Origin: G965215055 sp965215055
GTDB taxonomy: Bacteria > Pseudomonadota > Gammaproteobacteria > UBA4575
Direction of reading: 5' to 3'
Length of the DNA: 64,000 bases
Assembly (NCBI GenBank): GCA_965215055.1
Contig: OZ244046.1
Span: forward strand, 1-64,000
The position numbers and the translations under genes were made by a program. The notes under the pieces were generated by a model. That model saw nothing but the letters and a program-made list of their open reading frames with translations. It was not told where the DNA came from and ran no database searches. This document shows positions 38,257-48,340 of the stretch, piece by piece; the stretch's first letter is position 1; each line of letters begins with the position of its first letter.

Positions 38257-39756
38257 TTAGCTTAATTCAGCTTGACGCAATAGATACTCAGTCAATAGTG
38301 GTACGGGGCGGCCTGTGGCACCTTTCTGTTTACCATGGCTGTGCCATGCTACACCGGCAATATCTAAATGTGCCCAACGGTACTTTTGGGTGAACCTGGA
38401 AAGAAAACATGCAGCGGTAATTGTGCCTGCCCACCGGCCGCCTATATTTGCGATGTCTGCAAAATTGCTATCCAATTCTGATTGGTAATCCTTCCATAGT
38501 GGTAGTTGCCAAGTGCGATCACCTGCGCGTGTGCCTGCGGCAAGCAATTCTTTGGCAAGCTCGTCATCATTACTCATCAGTCCGGAAGGCACATGGCCCA
38601 GCGCAACCACACATGCACCGGTCAGTGTCGCAATATCAATTACGACTCTCGGCTTGAATTTGTCGGCATAGGTGAGCGCATCGCAAAGCACCAGGCGGCC
38701 TTCCGCATCGGTGTTTAGAATTTCCACTGTTTGCCCAGACATGGTAGTTACCACGTCGCCAGGCTTCGTGGCACGCCCGCCAGGCATGTTCTCTGCACAA
38801 GCTATGACGCCTACTACATTGAGGTCTAGTTGCAGTTCACAACACGCTTTGATTACACCTACGACACTGGCGGCTCCACACATGTCGAATTTCATCTCGT
38901 CCATGGCTGCCCCCGGCTTTAGTGAAATGCCACCAGTATCAAAAGTAATGCCTTTGCCGACCAGCACAACAGGATCTTCATTTCTTTTCCCGCCTTTATA
39001 TTTCAGGCAGACCAGTTTCGCATCTTCGGCACTCCCGTTCGAAACGGATAGCAATGCTCCCATGCCCAGCTTTTTCATCTGAGTTTCTTCTGCTACCTCG
39101 ACTTGCAAATTCTGGTTATCTTTTGCCAAGGTCTTGGCTCGTTCAGCAAGATAAGTTGGCGTGCAGATGTTGCCAGGTAAGTTGCCCAGATCTTTGGCGA
39201 GATTCATACCGCTCGCAATAGCCTTTCCATATTTTTTGCCTTGGCGTATGGCGATAAGTTCATCTTGCTGCCGGGTAAAAAATTTCATTTTCCTCAAGCG
39301 AGGTTTGCTTTTGGCCGTTGTCGGTTTTGTTGTGTTATAGCGGTAGATGGACCCTTCAGTGGAGATCGTGCTGATTTGCGTCTTGGTGAGCAAGTCTGCA
39401 TCCTTTACTGGCAGTTCAATCAGGCAATTGATTACATTTCTGGCATTGGACTTGATTACTTCATTCGCTGCTACCGCCGAGACGTGCTGCAAGGCACTAA
39501 GCGTGAAGTCATCCGGTTCGCCACAGCCAACCACCACGATACAGCCGTGCTTACTGCGACTGGAATTGTGCAAGGTCGTAACCTGCCCCAGACTTCCGTC
39601 AGTGGTCCCGCGCTGACAAACTTTAGAGATATTCCCATGGTAAATACTATCCAGTTTTTTGGCGGAATCACTCAGGCGTTTTGGTTTGAACAAACCCACA
39701 ATCACGCAATCAGAAACTTCTTTATCCACTGTCGTGGTTTTTGCTATGTACTCCAT
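38257..39756 (-). CDS. pepA: Leucyl aminopeptidase PepA
   Basis: M17 family dinuclear metal aminopeptidase; in E. coli it also acts as a DNA-binding accessory protein for Xer recombination. It has 499 residues (E. coli 503). The catalytic domain shows VGKGITFDTGGISLKPG, the signature NTDAEGRL and GATGRPVPLLTEYLL. A basic patch near 155-180 (KSKPRLRKMKF) separates the two domains. First gene of the operon divergent from lptF-lptG. Confidence 0.97.
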   Translation of the reverse strand: MEYIAKTTTVDKEVSDCVIVGLFKPKRLSDSAKKLDSIYHGNISKVCQRGTTDGSLGQVTTLHNSSRSKHGCIVVVGCGEPDDFTLSALQHVSAVAANEVIKSNARNVINCLIELPVKDADLLTKTQISTISTEGSIYRYNTTKPTTAKSKPRLRKMKFFTRQQDELIAIRQGKKYGKAIASGMNLAKDLGNLPGNICTPTYLAERAKTLAKDNQNLQVEVAEETQMKKLGMGALLSVSNGSAEDAKLVCLKYKGGKRNEDPVVLVGKGITFDTGGISLKPGAAMDEMKFDMCGAASVVGVIKACCELQLDLNVVGVIACAENMPGGRATKPGDVVTTMSGQTVEILNTDAEGRLVLCDALTYADKFKPRVVIDIATLTGACVVALGHVPSGLMSNDDELAKELLAAGTRAGDRTWQLPLWKDYQSELDSNFADIANIGGRWAGTITAACFLSRFTQKYRWAHLDIAGVAWHSHGKQKGATGRPVPLLTEYLLRQAELS

Positions 39757-39861
39757 GGATATCCTCTATACTCAAATTTATGTCTTCTCCATTATTGCTA
39801 AGATCACGGTATTTGTAACCAGAAAAATTATTTTCTTCCTTTTTCTTTTAGGAAGGGGCGC

Positions 39862-40929
39862 ATGTTTTCGACGTTAAATCGATATTTGTCCAAAGAATTT
39901 ACCCTGATTTTTATTGCGGTAAATGCCTTTTTGCTTGTAGTAATCGTAGGTAACTCATTTATCAGTTTGCTTGCAAGAGTCATGGATGGGAAATTGCCAG
40001 TGGATATGATGATGTCCATGCTCGGCTTTGGCGTGTTGCGCTCGGCAATCTTATTGACTCCATTCGCATTGCTTGTTACGGCCATGCTGGTGCTTGGTCG
40101 TCTGTATCGGGATAGTGAGATTTATGCCATCAAGGCAAGCGGTGCAGGTACGCTGGACCTGGTGAGGCATACCGGTTTGCTTGTTTTGCCTCTCATTGCA
40201 GTATTGTTTTACTTGTCAATGTTTTCAACTCCTTGGATATCGCAACAAATTGAAACAATCAAACTCAAGGCAAAGGGACAGACGAGCATTTACAGCTTGA
40301 TGCCGGGTCGGTTTGTTGAATCCAAACAAGGCAACTGGGTAATTTTTATTGAAGATGCAGACAGGGATGCAGGTACGGTGGAAAATATTTTCATCTATAG
40401 CCGCCAAGCCGACAAAATCGCCATTGAGACGGCACAAACTGCCAGGCAAGAGAACTTGTCGGCGCTGGGAGGAGAATCTCTGATACTGGGTCAAGGCCAG
40501 CGCTATGAAGGAATACCGGGAGAAGGTGGTTTTACGTTGTTTTCGTTTGATCAACATGTACTGCGCATTCCTGAATTTGATCTCGGCTTGGACCGTGATG
40601 ATCCGGAGTTCATGGAGGTGTCTGATTTAATCAAATCAAACCGGTCAGCCGAACATGCGGAGTTGCAATGGCGTTTATCTGCGCCCATCTCGGCTATATT
40701 ACTCGTTTTATTGGCTTTCCCATTGAGCATATCCAGCCCGCGTCAGGGGAGATTTGTCAGGCTGGCGCTGGTCATTGCTATTTATTTGGTCTATTCGAAT
40801 TCATTAGTTCTGGCCAAGTCCTGGGTTGCTGGAGGCGAGCTTCCGGCCGTTCCCGGGTTATTTATCGTGCATATTCCTCTCGCGGCACTTGTTGCCTTTT
40901 TAGCGTACAGAAAGCGTCACGCCGTATGA
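39862..40929 (+). CDS. lptF: LPS export ABC transporter permease LptF
   Basis: Inner-membrane half of the LptB2FG transporter that extracts LPS. It has 355 residues (E. coli 366). Membrane helices cluster at about 10-120 and 270-350 around a periplasmic beta-jellyroll (about 130-260). MFSTLNRYLSKEF is the usual start, with AGGAAGG just before the ATG. It is divergent from pepA across about 105 bases that must hold both promoters. Confidence 0.96.
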   Translation: MFSTLNRYLSKEFTLIFIAVNAFLLVVIVGNSFISLLARVMDGKLPVDMMMSMLGFGVLRSAILLTPFALLVTAMLVLGRLYRDSEIYAIKASGAGTLDLVRHTGLLVLPLIAVLFYLSMFSTPWISQQIETIKLKAKGQTSIYSLMPGRFVESKQGNWVIFIEDADRDAGTVENIFIYSRQADKIAIETAQTARQENLSALGGESLILGQGQRYEGIPGEGGFTLFSFDQHVLRIPEFDLGLDRDDPEFMEVSDLIKSNRSAEHAELQWRLSAPISAILLVLLAFPLSISSPRQGRFVRLALVIAIYLVYSNSLVLAKSWVAGGELPAVPGLFIVHIPLAALVAFLAYRKRHAV

Positions 40930-40938
40930 GTTACTAAC

Positions 40939-42012
40939 ATGATCAAACACTTTGACCGCTATCTGGGCAGGACTGTTTTTGTCGGAACATTCTTGGTTTT
41001 ACTTGTTTTGTTTTCAATTGATTCAATTATCGATTTAATAAATGACCTGGAATCTATTGGCAAACACGGTTTTACTTTTGGCCATGCCATGCTGCAGTTA
41101 TTTTTTGGCATGCCACAACGCCTGTACGAATTCATGCCGACTGCATTATTAGTTGGCACGTTAGTCGGTTTGGGAAATTTGGCGGCAAGGAATGAGTTGG
41201 TCGTATTGCGCTCCGTGGGTATAAGCAAGCGGCGTATTCTTTGGGCAACATTAAAAGTTGGCATTGTGCTTATTGCCGTAAGCATGTGGGTGGGAGAAAC
41301 CGTTGCACCTGTTACGGAAGGATACGTGCGAAGTCTGAACAAGACCGGTGACATGTACAAGATCCCGATTCGCTCGCACTATGGCCTGTGGGTGCGTGAC
41401 CGTGATGATAATCGCTACATCAATGTTCAGGAAATGTTCGCTGATCATCGCATGCTGAATGTCTGGGTGTATGAGTTTGACGAGCAATATAGATTAAAAC
41501 GAGCCAGCTTTGCCAAGAAAGCGGTTTATGAAGATGGTATATGGCGGCTATCTGAAATTCGGCATAGCCTTGTTTCTGATCAAGGGGTAGAGACGGTAAC
41601 GGCGAGCGAGGAACGTTGGCGACATTTGATTACGCCAGATCTTTTTAACGTGGTAACGGTCGAGCCCGAACACATGGCCGCGCAGAAACTCAAAAAATAT
41701 ATCAACTACCTGGATGAAAACAAACTCAACTCCCGCCGTTACCAGCTTGCTTACTATAATCGTTTTGCAGTTCCACTTTCTGGGATCGCGATGTTGTTAC
41801 TGGCGGTTCCTTTTGTATTTTCCTCAGTACGAGCAGGCAGTTTAAGTCAGCGCATCGCGGTTGGAGTTGGTATCGCGATAGCCTTTCATTTACTGAGCCG
41901 CGTGTTAAGTAACCTCAGTGTCGTCTATGACGTACCGCCTATGCTGAGTGCGTTTCTTCCTGCGACACTGGTAATTGTTATCGCCGTAATCATGCTTAAA
42001 AGAACAGGATGA
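40939..42012 (+). CDS. lptG: LPS export ABC transporter permease LptG
   Basis: Second permease of LptB2FG, 357 residues (E. coli 360). The N-terminus IKHFDRYLGRTVF is typical, and FFGMPQRLYEFMPTALLVGTLVGLG matches the conserved coupling-helix region. The periplasmic domain spans about 130-260 and six membrane helices are predicted. Follows lptF by nine bases. Confidence 0.96.
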   Translation: MIKHFDRYLGRTVFVGTFLVLLVLFSIDSIIDLINDLESIGKHGFTFGHAMLQLFFGMPQRLYEFMPTALLVGTLVGLGNLAARNELVVLRSVGISKRRILWATLKVGIVLIAVSMWVGETVAPVTEGYVRSLNKTGDMYKIPIRSHYGLWVRDRDDNRYINVQEMFADHRMLNVWVYEFDEQYRLKRASFAKKAVYEDGIWRLSEIRHSLVSDQGVETVTASEERWRHLITPDLFNVVTVEPEHMAAQKLKKYINYLDENKLNSRRYQLAYYNRFAVPLSGIAMLLLAVPFVFSSVRAGSLSQRIAVGVGIAIAFHLLSRVLSNLSVVYDVPPMLSAFLPATLVIVIAVIMLKRTG

Positions 42013-42084
42013 AAATATTGAGGAATGACTCTAACCACCGGTTCGCTCTTCCACCGCAGATGAGGTTTGATTAGCGATACGATG

Positions 42085-42090
42085 TATAAT
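42085..42090 (+). promoter_or_regulatory. Candidate -10 element upstream of xerD
   Basis: A perfect TATAAT sits 30 bases before the xerD GTG in a 107-base gap. No good -35 hexamer is found at the proper distance (TTGATT at 42067-42072 is only 12 bases away), so the call is weak. Confidence 0.3.
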
Positions 42091-42119
42091 ACTTCCTTAC
42101 ATTTAATGATACCCAATCC

Positions 42120-43037
42120 GTGAGCGAGCCTGTTTTTTCCCAGTCGGTTGATCAGCCTGTAATCGAAGCGTTTCTGGATGCTTTATGGGCTGAGCGTGGA
42201 CTGAGTGAAAATACTCTTGCGGCATACCGAAATGATTTACTGGGGTTGTCGCGTTGGTTGTCGCGCTTGGCCGTCGGCATCACGGAAGCGCATCGTAGCC
42301 ATTTGCTGGATTACTTATCCTACCGGGTGCGGCAAGGCAGTATGCCGCGCACTACCGCAAGGCTACTATCCAGTATTCGGCATTTCTATCGTTACTTGGT
42401 AAGACAGGGGGTGGTAAAGAAAGATCCTTCTGCACAGATTGAGTTTCCGAAGTTAGGTCGGTCTTTGCCTGGAACTCTGACGGAGAGAGAAGTTGAACGT
42501 CTGTTGATTGCCCCTGACGTGAAGAAAGCCCATGGGGTACGTGACCGCGCGATGCTGGAAGTGCTGTATGCAAGCGGGCTGAGGGTAAGTGAACTGGTTG
42601 GCTTGACGCTGAGCCAAGTTAACCTGAATCATGGTGTAATACGAGTTGTGGGGAAGGGCAGTAAAGAGAGATTGATTCCATTTGGTGAGCAGGCCAATGA
42701 GTGGATATCAAGGTTCGTGGACGAGGACCGCGCGCGCCTGCTGAAACCGAATCAACAGAGTGATGCCTTGTTTATCACCAATCGGGGGACTGCCATGACG
42801 CGCCAGGCATTTTGGAGTCTGGTCAAAAAGTATGCGAAACAGGTAGGCATTACCAAGCACCTTTCGCCTCATACCCTTCGCCATGCCTTTGCCACGCACC
42901 TGTTGAACCATGGTGCAGACTTGCGGGTTGTACAGATGTTACTGGGGCACAGCGACCTTTCCACTACCCAGATATACACTCACGTTGCCCAAGCCAGGTT
43001 GCAGCAGCTACACCGCCAGCATCATCCGCGTGGATGA
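42120..43037 (+). CDS. xerD: Tyrosine recombinase XerD
   Basis: Resolves chromosome dimers at dif with XerC under FtsK control. It has 305 residues (E. coli 298). The catalytic set is present: Arg in ASGLRVSEL, Lys in VGKGSKERL, HTLRH, GHSDLSTTQ and the Tyr nucleophile in IYTHV. The tail QLHRQHHPRG matches XerD rather than XerC. Translation starts at GTG 42120. It is a housekeeping gene followed by dsbC, as in E. coli, so it does not mark a mobile element. Confidence 0.96.
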   Translation: MSEPVFSQSVDQPVIEAFLDALWAERGLSENTLAAYRNDLLGLSRWLSRLAVGITEAHRSHLLDYLSYRVRQGSMPRTTARLLSSIRHFYRYLVRQGVVKKDPSAQIEFPKLGRSLPGTLTEREVERLLIAPDVKKAHGVRDRAMLEVLYASGLRVSELVGLTLSQVNLNHGVIRVVGKGSKERLIPFGEQANEWISRFVDEDRARLLKPNQQSDALFITNRGTAMTRQAFWSLVKKYAKQVGITKHLSPHTLRHAFATHLLNHGADLRVVQMLLGHSDLSTTQIYTHVAQARLQQLHRQHHPRG

Positions 43038-43090
43038 ACTATCACGCTAAATTCGTTATCCTATTCAAGGGCAACATGGCGGAAATTATC

Positions 43091-43822
43091 ATGCGTAGCT
43101 TTATTCCATATATATTTATTGTGGCCATATTTTGCGCGTGTCCCGCATGGGCAGATGAAGCCAAAGATATTGCCAACATCAGGGAACGGCTTGATCAGCT
43201 TGAGTTGCAGGAACAACCCGATTCAATCAAGGCAACAGCCGTGCAAGGGCTTTATGAAGTCATATACGGCACCGAAGTATTTTATTTGTCTGAGGATGGG
43301 CGCTATGTGCTGCAAAACGGTTCTTTGCTGGACTTGGAGACCGGCAAAAATCTTACTGAGTTGGCGCGCGCGGGGATACGCAAGGAGCTGATGAGAAATC
43401 TGGACGAATCACAAATGATCGTCTTTTCTCCAGACAAGCCTCGTTACACGCTCACTGTATTTACGGATATTGATTGTGGTTATTGTCGCAAGCTTCACAG
43501 GGAGATTGACCAATTGAACAGCTATGGCATCAAAATACGTTATATGATGTTTCCTCGTAGTGGGGTGAATGCCCCCTCATATAAAAAGGCGGTTAGCGTC
43601 TGGTGTTCCGAAGATCAGCAAACCTCTTTGACCAGGGCCAAGGCGGGTGAAGACGTCCCACCGGAAAATTGTAATCATCCGGTGGGTTCTCAACTGTTGA
43701 CGGGTCAGCGATTGGGGGTGACAGGCACTCCTGCGCTTTTTATGGAAGACGGCACCTTGATACCGGGCTATCGACCTGCAAAGGACCTGGCAGCTATTAT
43801 GGATGCTACTGCATCAAATTAG
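43091..43822 (+). CDS. dsbC: Periplasmic disulfide isomerase DsbC
   Basis: Rearranges wrong disulfides; kept reduced by DsbD. It has 243 residues (E. coli 236). The signal peptide ends at ACPAWA. A dimerisation domain (about 25-85) precedes the thioredoxin domain with the active site CGYC (129-132) and the cis-Pro in GVTGTPAL; a second Cys pair occurs in VWCSED and PENCNH. An ATG at 43076 with AAGGG before it is an equally possible start. Confidence 0.94.
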   Translation: MRSFIPYIFIVAIFCACPAWADEAKDIANIRERLDQLELQEQPDSIKATAVQGLYEVIYGTEVFYLSEDGRYVLQNGSLLDLETGKNLTELARAGIRKELMRNLDESQMIVFSPDKPRYTLTVFTDIDCGYCRKLHREIDQLNSYGIKIRYMMFPRSGVNAPSYKKAVSVWCSEDQQTSLTRAKAGEDVPPENCNHPVGSQLLTGQRLGVTGTPALFMEDGTLIPGYRPAKDLAAIMDATASN

Positions 43823-43827
43823 CACCG

Positions 43828-46800
43828 TCATTGTAAACTGCCATCTGCATCATAATCATATAGCGCGGGTAAATGGGTAAAGAGAATGGAGGCGCGTATC
43901 TTTTTGCCGGGATATAGTTTTTTTACTGCTGAAATATAATGGGCAATTTGTTGTCGGTAACGTGCCGCCTGTTGCGGCATAGTCTCCATGGTAACTGCTG
44001 ACGAAGTCTTGAAATCGATAATCCATGCCGAGTTTTCAGTAACTATCAGGCGGTCGATAATGCGGTAAAACACCTCCCCTTTTTCAATAAAGCAAACCGA
44101 AGCTTCCGTTAAAATATTCTCTCCGGGCGGCGACGGGAATACGTTACGTAACTCCGGTGCCGTAAGACACTTCCTTACTTCCCGCACGGCAGTAGAAAAC
44201 CCTTCCGCACCAATTTCTCTTTTCAAACCAAACTCTACTTCAACGCGCAATGCGTCCAATTCAGCGTGTGATGCGTTTGATCTCCTCAATGTATCCCTGT
44301 CAGCCAGTTCAAGCAGCTTGTGTACCAGTGTTCCGTAATCTGCTGCTTCGGTATCAACTGTGGGTAGATCGTCAGTAGTAGTATTTTGTTCAGTGACAGG
44401 TGCGAAAGGTTGGTTCATATTGGGTATTGGGCTGACCGTTGGTAAAGCCTTGTCAAGTAATTCCGTCGTGACGACGGGCAGTTCACCGTAGTCAAATACC
44501 CACGCGTTACTTTCTGGTTCTTGAGAGACGTCCTCCAGCGCCTGTTCAATTATGGAAAACCAGTTCTTTTTCTGATTTCGTTTCATCTGTACGCCGCTGA
44601 CAAACAGATATTGCTTGGCGCGCGTCAACGCGACGTACAGTAAGTTTAATTCCTCTCGCCGTTCTGTCTCCCTTTGTTGCTCAAGCACTTGTTGCGTATT
44701 CAGGTCTATGTTTTCTTTACGGCCCACAATGAAAAACTGATCTGGCCGCGCAGCATTGGGAGGCCAATTTACGACGGTCTGATAGGCTCGTCGGTCCGGC
44801 GGCGGCGACCCGGTATCGACCAGAAATACTACCGGGGACTCCAATCCCTTGGCCGCATGTATGGTCATAATCTGCACTTCATCTTCGTTATCTTGACGTG
44901 CATGGCTTGCGAAGGTATTTCCCGGGCCAAGGTCTTGTATTGAAGCTAAAAAAGACTGGATGCTTGAATAACGCCCTGCATTCAGGTCAAGGGCAAGCTC
45001 GAGCATGTAGGTAAGGTTTGCACGCACGTGTGGTCTTTTTGTTGGTGAACAGCTACTTGCATAACGTTCGAATATATTGATATCGAAATATATTCGGTCT
45101 AGCAGGTCGTGCACTGGCATTCGATTTACCAGGGTGCTCCACTTTTGTAGTTGTTGATATGCCTGTTTAAGGAGTGGGATGGATTTATTGGCAACATGGG
45201 GTAGAAGCCGGCCATTCATGCACCATCGTTTAAGGAGTGGGACGGATTTATTGGCAACATGGGCCGTGAGCTTTTCATGCCAAGTTTCGGCTTTATAGTC
45301 GGCAATCTTCATCAAATCATCATCACTTACGCCGAAACATGGTGAACGGAGAACCTGTGCCAATGCCAAATCATTGTATGGCTGGATGAGGTAAGTAAGT
45401 AATGCGAGTACGTCCTGAACTTCAAGTTGGTCCAGGAATTCATTATCACTGATACTGCGATAGGGGATGTACTGGTCTCTCAGCGCCAATTCAAGTTGCG
45501 ACAAGTGAGTCCGACTGCGCGCTAAAATCATCATATCGCCGTAACACACGGCGCGCGTTTGTTGCTGATCACGAATAGGCATGGAATTTTCTATCAATGC
45601 CTTGATCTGTTTGGCTACGGCCTTCCCTTCAAGATAGTGACGGCTCGATTCACTGTTCGTCCGCGCTTCCAGTAACGGGTTGCGAAATTCCTGGCTGTCC
45701 TTGGTTATGTCATCGGGAACGATGAGTGGGTTGATTCGTGCGCTTCCCCACAGTTCAGTTCGTTTTGCCTCATGGTTGTGAAACTTGTCGAGCAAGGGGT
45801 CTTCTTTTTTACCGTCAAAGACCTTGTTTACCAGCTTGATAATGGCCGGCGAAGAGCGGAAGGACTGGCTTGTCTCCAGGCGTTTGGCATCAAGGTTTTG
45901 TTGAGCCCATTTGAATGCGGTAAATTGCAACTGGGGGTTTGCACGGCGAAATCCATAGATGGACTGCTTGGTATCACCGACAAAAAATAGACTTTTGTTA
46001 CCTGTTTGCAGATTCGCTGCCAATTCCTCCAACAACGGTAATAGCAGGTTCCATTGCGTGGGATTCGTATCCTGAAACTCGTCAATCAAAATATGTTCTA
46101 TTTGCTGATCGAGTTTGTACTGTATCCACTCGGCACTTCCGTGCTTGTGTAGTAACAGATAGGTGTGCCACTCCAGGTCGGCAAAATCCAGCATACCGCG
46201 GTCGAATTTCAATTTCTGGTACTCATTCAGCAATTGCTGTCCGGCTCGAAACCAGGCTCGATTAAAGGCGAGAAGGTCTTCTTTGCGTATCAGGTCCAGT
46301 TGTTGAGTTATCAAGTCGCAGAGATATTCATGCAACTCTATGAAGTCCGTTATCTCATGGCCAAGGCTTCTTTCAAGTGCCTTGCTTTGTCTTAACTGTC
46401 TGGGCGTATTTTGCTGCGTTAAGAAAACGTATCTGACGTCTTGTATCAGTTTTTTGCAGTCATTTTTGTGTGCCAAAGAGTCCGCAATTAAGCGAATATG
46501 CTTCCTATTTGTCTCTATAGGATGTTTTTCCAGGTAGTGCTGGTACTGCTGCAAGGCGGGAACTAATCTTGCGAGCACTTCGCTCGGTTTCTCTTTAGTC
46601 CGGTTTGAAAATAAAAATTTATGCAGGCAATCGCCTGCATAACCAACCGGGTCAGTTTTATCTTCGATGAAGCTCCACCAGTCGCTGCAAGAATCGATAA
46701 ACGTGTTCAGCAAGTCATTGACATTTTGCACGGTGCCGCAATGCTGTAGCAGTTCAAACAACGCATTGGTCAATTCCGGTTCCGTGCGCTGATGTGCAGT

Positions 46801-47304
46801 TTTATACAGGTGCTCCAAGGCCTCCCGTTTCAGTTCTGCGGTGTTTTCCGCTACCTGGAATCCTGGCGGAATATCGGCGTGGATGGCAAATCGCTTCAAT
46901 ATATCCTGGCAATAGGCATGAAACGTAACGATACGAATATCGTACTGTGCAAATAATAACTGTTCATACAGGTTTCTGGCTCTTGTCATGTTGTCATGGT
47001 TACAGGGATGGGTAAGCTGTTGCAGTACTGATTTCAGTTGCTGGTCGTCACACTTGGCCCAATCCTCCAATTCTTTCATCAGGCGTTCCCGCATTTCTGC
47101 GGCTGCTTTGCGTGTAAAAGTAATGGCGAGTATATGTGCAGGGTCTACGCCATTGAGTAGCAGCCTTAAAATGCGATGGATCAGTAACCTGGTTTTCCCT
47201 GTACCGGCCGATGCAAAGACCGCGACATTTTCTTCCGGATCGGTAGCAAGCTGAGTATGATTCATTAGATAGTTGCGCGGGTAGCCAAAGTACGCTGTAC
47301 TCAA
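43828..47304 (-). CDS. addA: AddA-like UvrD-family helicase-nuclease
   Basis: SF1 helicase with a RecB-type nuclease, 1158 residues, for double-strand break end processing. Walker A SAGTGKT is near residue 33, followed by TFTRKAAAEM, IDEFQDTNPTQW, GDTKQSIYGFR and TIHAAKGLESPVVF. The C-terminal nuclease shows IIDRL and IIDFKTS. It resembles proteobacterial AddA more than RecB. No addB lies beside it in this window. The TTG at 47304 overlaps the epmB stop (TTGA); ATG 47265 is the alternative start. A near-perfect 36-base repeat adds about 21 residues in frame at 45165-45263. Confidence 0.85.
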   Translation of the reverse strand: MSTAYFGYPRNYLMNHTQLATDPEENVAVFASAGTGKTRLLIHRILRLLLNGVDPAHILAITFTRKAAAEMRERLMKELEDWAKCDDQQLKSVLQQLTHPCNHDNMTRARNLYEQLLFAQYDIRIVTFHAYCQDILKRFAIHADIPPGFQVAENTAELKREALEHLYKTAHQRTEPELTNALFELLQHCGTVQNVNDLLNTFIDSCSDWWSFIEDKTDPVGYAGDCLHKFLFSNRTKEKPSEVLARLVPALQQYQHYLEKHPIETNRKHIRLIADSLAHKNDCKKLIQDVRYVFLTQQNTPRQLRQSKALERSLGHEITDFIELHEYLCDLITQQLDLIRKEDLLAFNRAWFRAGQQLLNEYQKLKFDRGMLDFADLEWHTYLLLHKHGSAEWIQYKLDQQIEHILIDEFQDTNPTQWNLLLPLLEELAANLQTGNKSLFFVGDTKQSIYGFRRANPQLQFTAFKWAQQNLDAKRLETSQSFRSSPAIIKLVNKVFDGKKEDPLLDKFHNHEAKRTELWGSARINPLIVPDDITKDSQEFRNPLLEARTNSESSRHYLEGKAVAKQIKALIENSMPIRDQQQTRAVCYGDMMILARSRTHLSQLELALRDQYIPYRSISDNEFLDQLEVQDVLALLTYLIQPYNDLALAQVLRSPCFGVSDDDLMKIADYKAETWHEKLTAHVANKSVPLLKRWCMNGRLLPHVANKSIPLLKQAYQQLQKWSTLVNRMPVHDLLDRIYFDINIFERYASSCSPTKRPHVRANLTYMLELALDLNAGRYSSIQSFLASIQDLGPGNTFASHARQDNEDEVQIMTIHAAKGLESPVVFLVDTGSPPPDRRAYQTVVNWPPNAARPDQFFIVGRKENIDLNTQQVLEQQRETERREELNLLYVALTRAKQYLFVSGVQMKRNQKKNWFSIIEQALEDVSQEPESNAWVFDYGELPVVTTELLDKALPTVSPIPNMNQPFAPVTEQNTTTDDLPTVDTEAADYGTLVHKLLELADRDTLRRSNASHAELDALRVEVEFGLKREIGAEGFSTAVREVRKCLTAPELRNVFPSPPGENILTEASVCFIEKGEVFYRIIDRLIVTENSAWIIDFKTSSAVTMETMPQQAARYRQQIAHYISAVKKLYPGKKIRASILFTHLPALYDYDADGSLQ
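45165..45263. repeat. 36-base direct repeat inside addA
   Basis: Copies at 45165-45200 and 45228-45263 differ at one base (t/c) and are offset by 63 bases, so the reading frame is kept. In the protein the segment HVANKSVPLLKRW recurs as HVANKSIPLLKQA 21 residues later. The near identity indicates a recent duplication. Confidence 0.9.
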
Positions 47305-48320
47305 AAAGCCACTAACGTTTTATAGGCGTGTCCCGGCTCTTCTTTTACCAGCCTGGGAACGAGATAGCCGGGCAGTTTGCTTGCGACTTCATGCATGATC
47401 CTGCGTGCGCGGGCCTCGCTTACCTCGAAATGCGAAGCCCCCTGTACCTTGTCCAGTAGGTGAAGGTAATAAGGCAGAATCCCTGCCTGAAATAATTTTT
47501 CACTCAATCTTATCAGGGCATCCGGTGCGTCGTTGATACCTCGAAGCAAGACGCTCTGATTCAACACCGTGCAATTTGCGGCACACAGCTCTCGAAGCTT
47601 ATCTCGTAGCCGGGCATCTATTTCCTGAGCATGGTTTATATGTAGCACAATCACTACCTTCAAGCTGACATTATTTATCCAGCTGAGCAACTCCTTGTTG
47701 ATACGTGTGGGAATTACCACTGGCAGGCGCGTATGTATACGCAACAGCTTGACGTGTGATATCGCTGCCAATTTTGAAATCAACGTAACCAGCTCATCAT
47801 CGTGTAGCACCAAAGGGTCTCCGCCGCTCAGTATTACCTCGATGATACTCGCGTCATCGGCAATCTCACTCACTGCCTGGTGCCAGGCATCACGACGGGG
47901 ATTGTTTGCCGAATAAGGGAAATGCCTGCGAAAACAATAGCGGCAATGGACGCCGCAGCGGCTGGTTACGAGCAACAGTGCACGCCTGGCGTATTTCTGC
48001 AATAGCCCTGGACTTTTGACGTTTGCCAGTTCTGCAACCGGGTCCACAATGAAACTGGCAACTTGCACGTCTTCATCCCCGTGCGGTAATACCTGTAGCA
48101 GCAGAGGGTCCCGTGGATTGGATTTCTGCATACGTTGAACATAGGCTCGGGGAACGCGCAAGGGAAACTGCTGCCTGGCAGAATCGCTCAGCGATAATTG
48201 GTCAGGTTCCAGTTCAAGTGCATCGCATAGCCTGTCAACGCTTGTTATGGAATCCCTGTATTGTTGTTGCCAACTGGTTTCAGAACGGGAAGATTCCCAT
48301 GCTAGACTAAACATTTCCAT
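47301..48320 (-). CDS. epmB: EF-P beta-lysylation radical SAM enzyme EpmB
   Basis: Lysine 2,3-aminomutase that supplies (R)-beta-lysine for EF-P modification. It has 339 residues (E. coli 342). The radical SAM cysteines are C122, C126 and C129 in CGVHCRYC; LSGGDPLVL and YYLHLLDKVQGASHFEV are also conserved. It is divergent from efp with only 20 bases between the two start codons, so their promoters must overlap the opposite gene. Confidence 0.96.
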   Translation of the reverse strand: MEMFSLAWESSRSETSWQQQYRDSITSVDRLCDALELEPDQLSLSDSARQQFPLRVPRAYVQRMQKSNPRDPLLLQVLPHGDEDVQVASFIVDPVAELANVKSPGLLQKYARRALLLVTSRCGVHCRYCFRRHFPYSANNPRRDAWHQAVSEIADDASIIEVILSGGDPLVLHDDELVTLISKLAAISHVKLLRIHTRLPVVIPTRINKELLSWINNVSLKVVIVLHINHAQEIDARLRDKLRELCAANCTVLNQSVLLRGINDAPDALIRLSEKLFQAGILPYYLHLLDKVQGASHFEVSEARARRIMHEVASKLPGYLVPRLVKEEPGHAYKTLVAF

Positions 48321-48340
48321 TGGTAAATTATGGTACGGAC

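Noticed and set aside
42120..43037. A tyrosine recombinase as evidence of a mobile element
   Set aside because: Its C-terminus and its position before dsbC identify housekeeping XerD; no attachment sites or cargo genes accompany it.
43828..47304. RecB of a RecBCD enzyme
   Set aside because: No recC or recD adjoins it, and its motif spacing and length fit AddA better; the distinction is not certain without a search.
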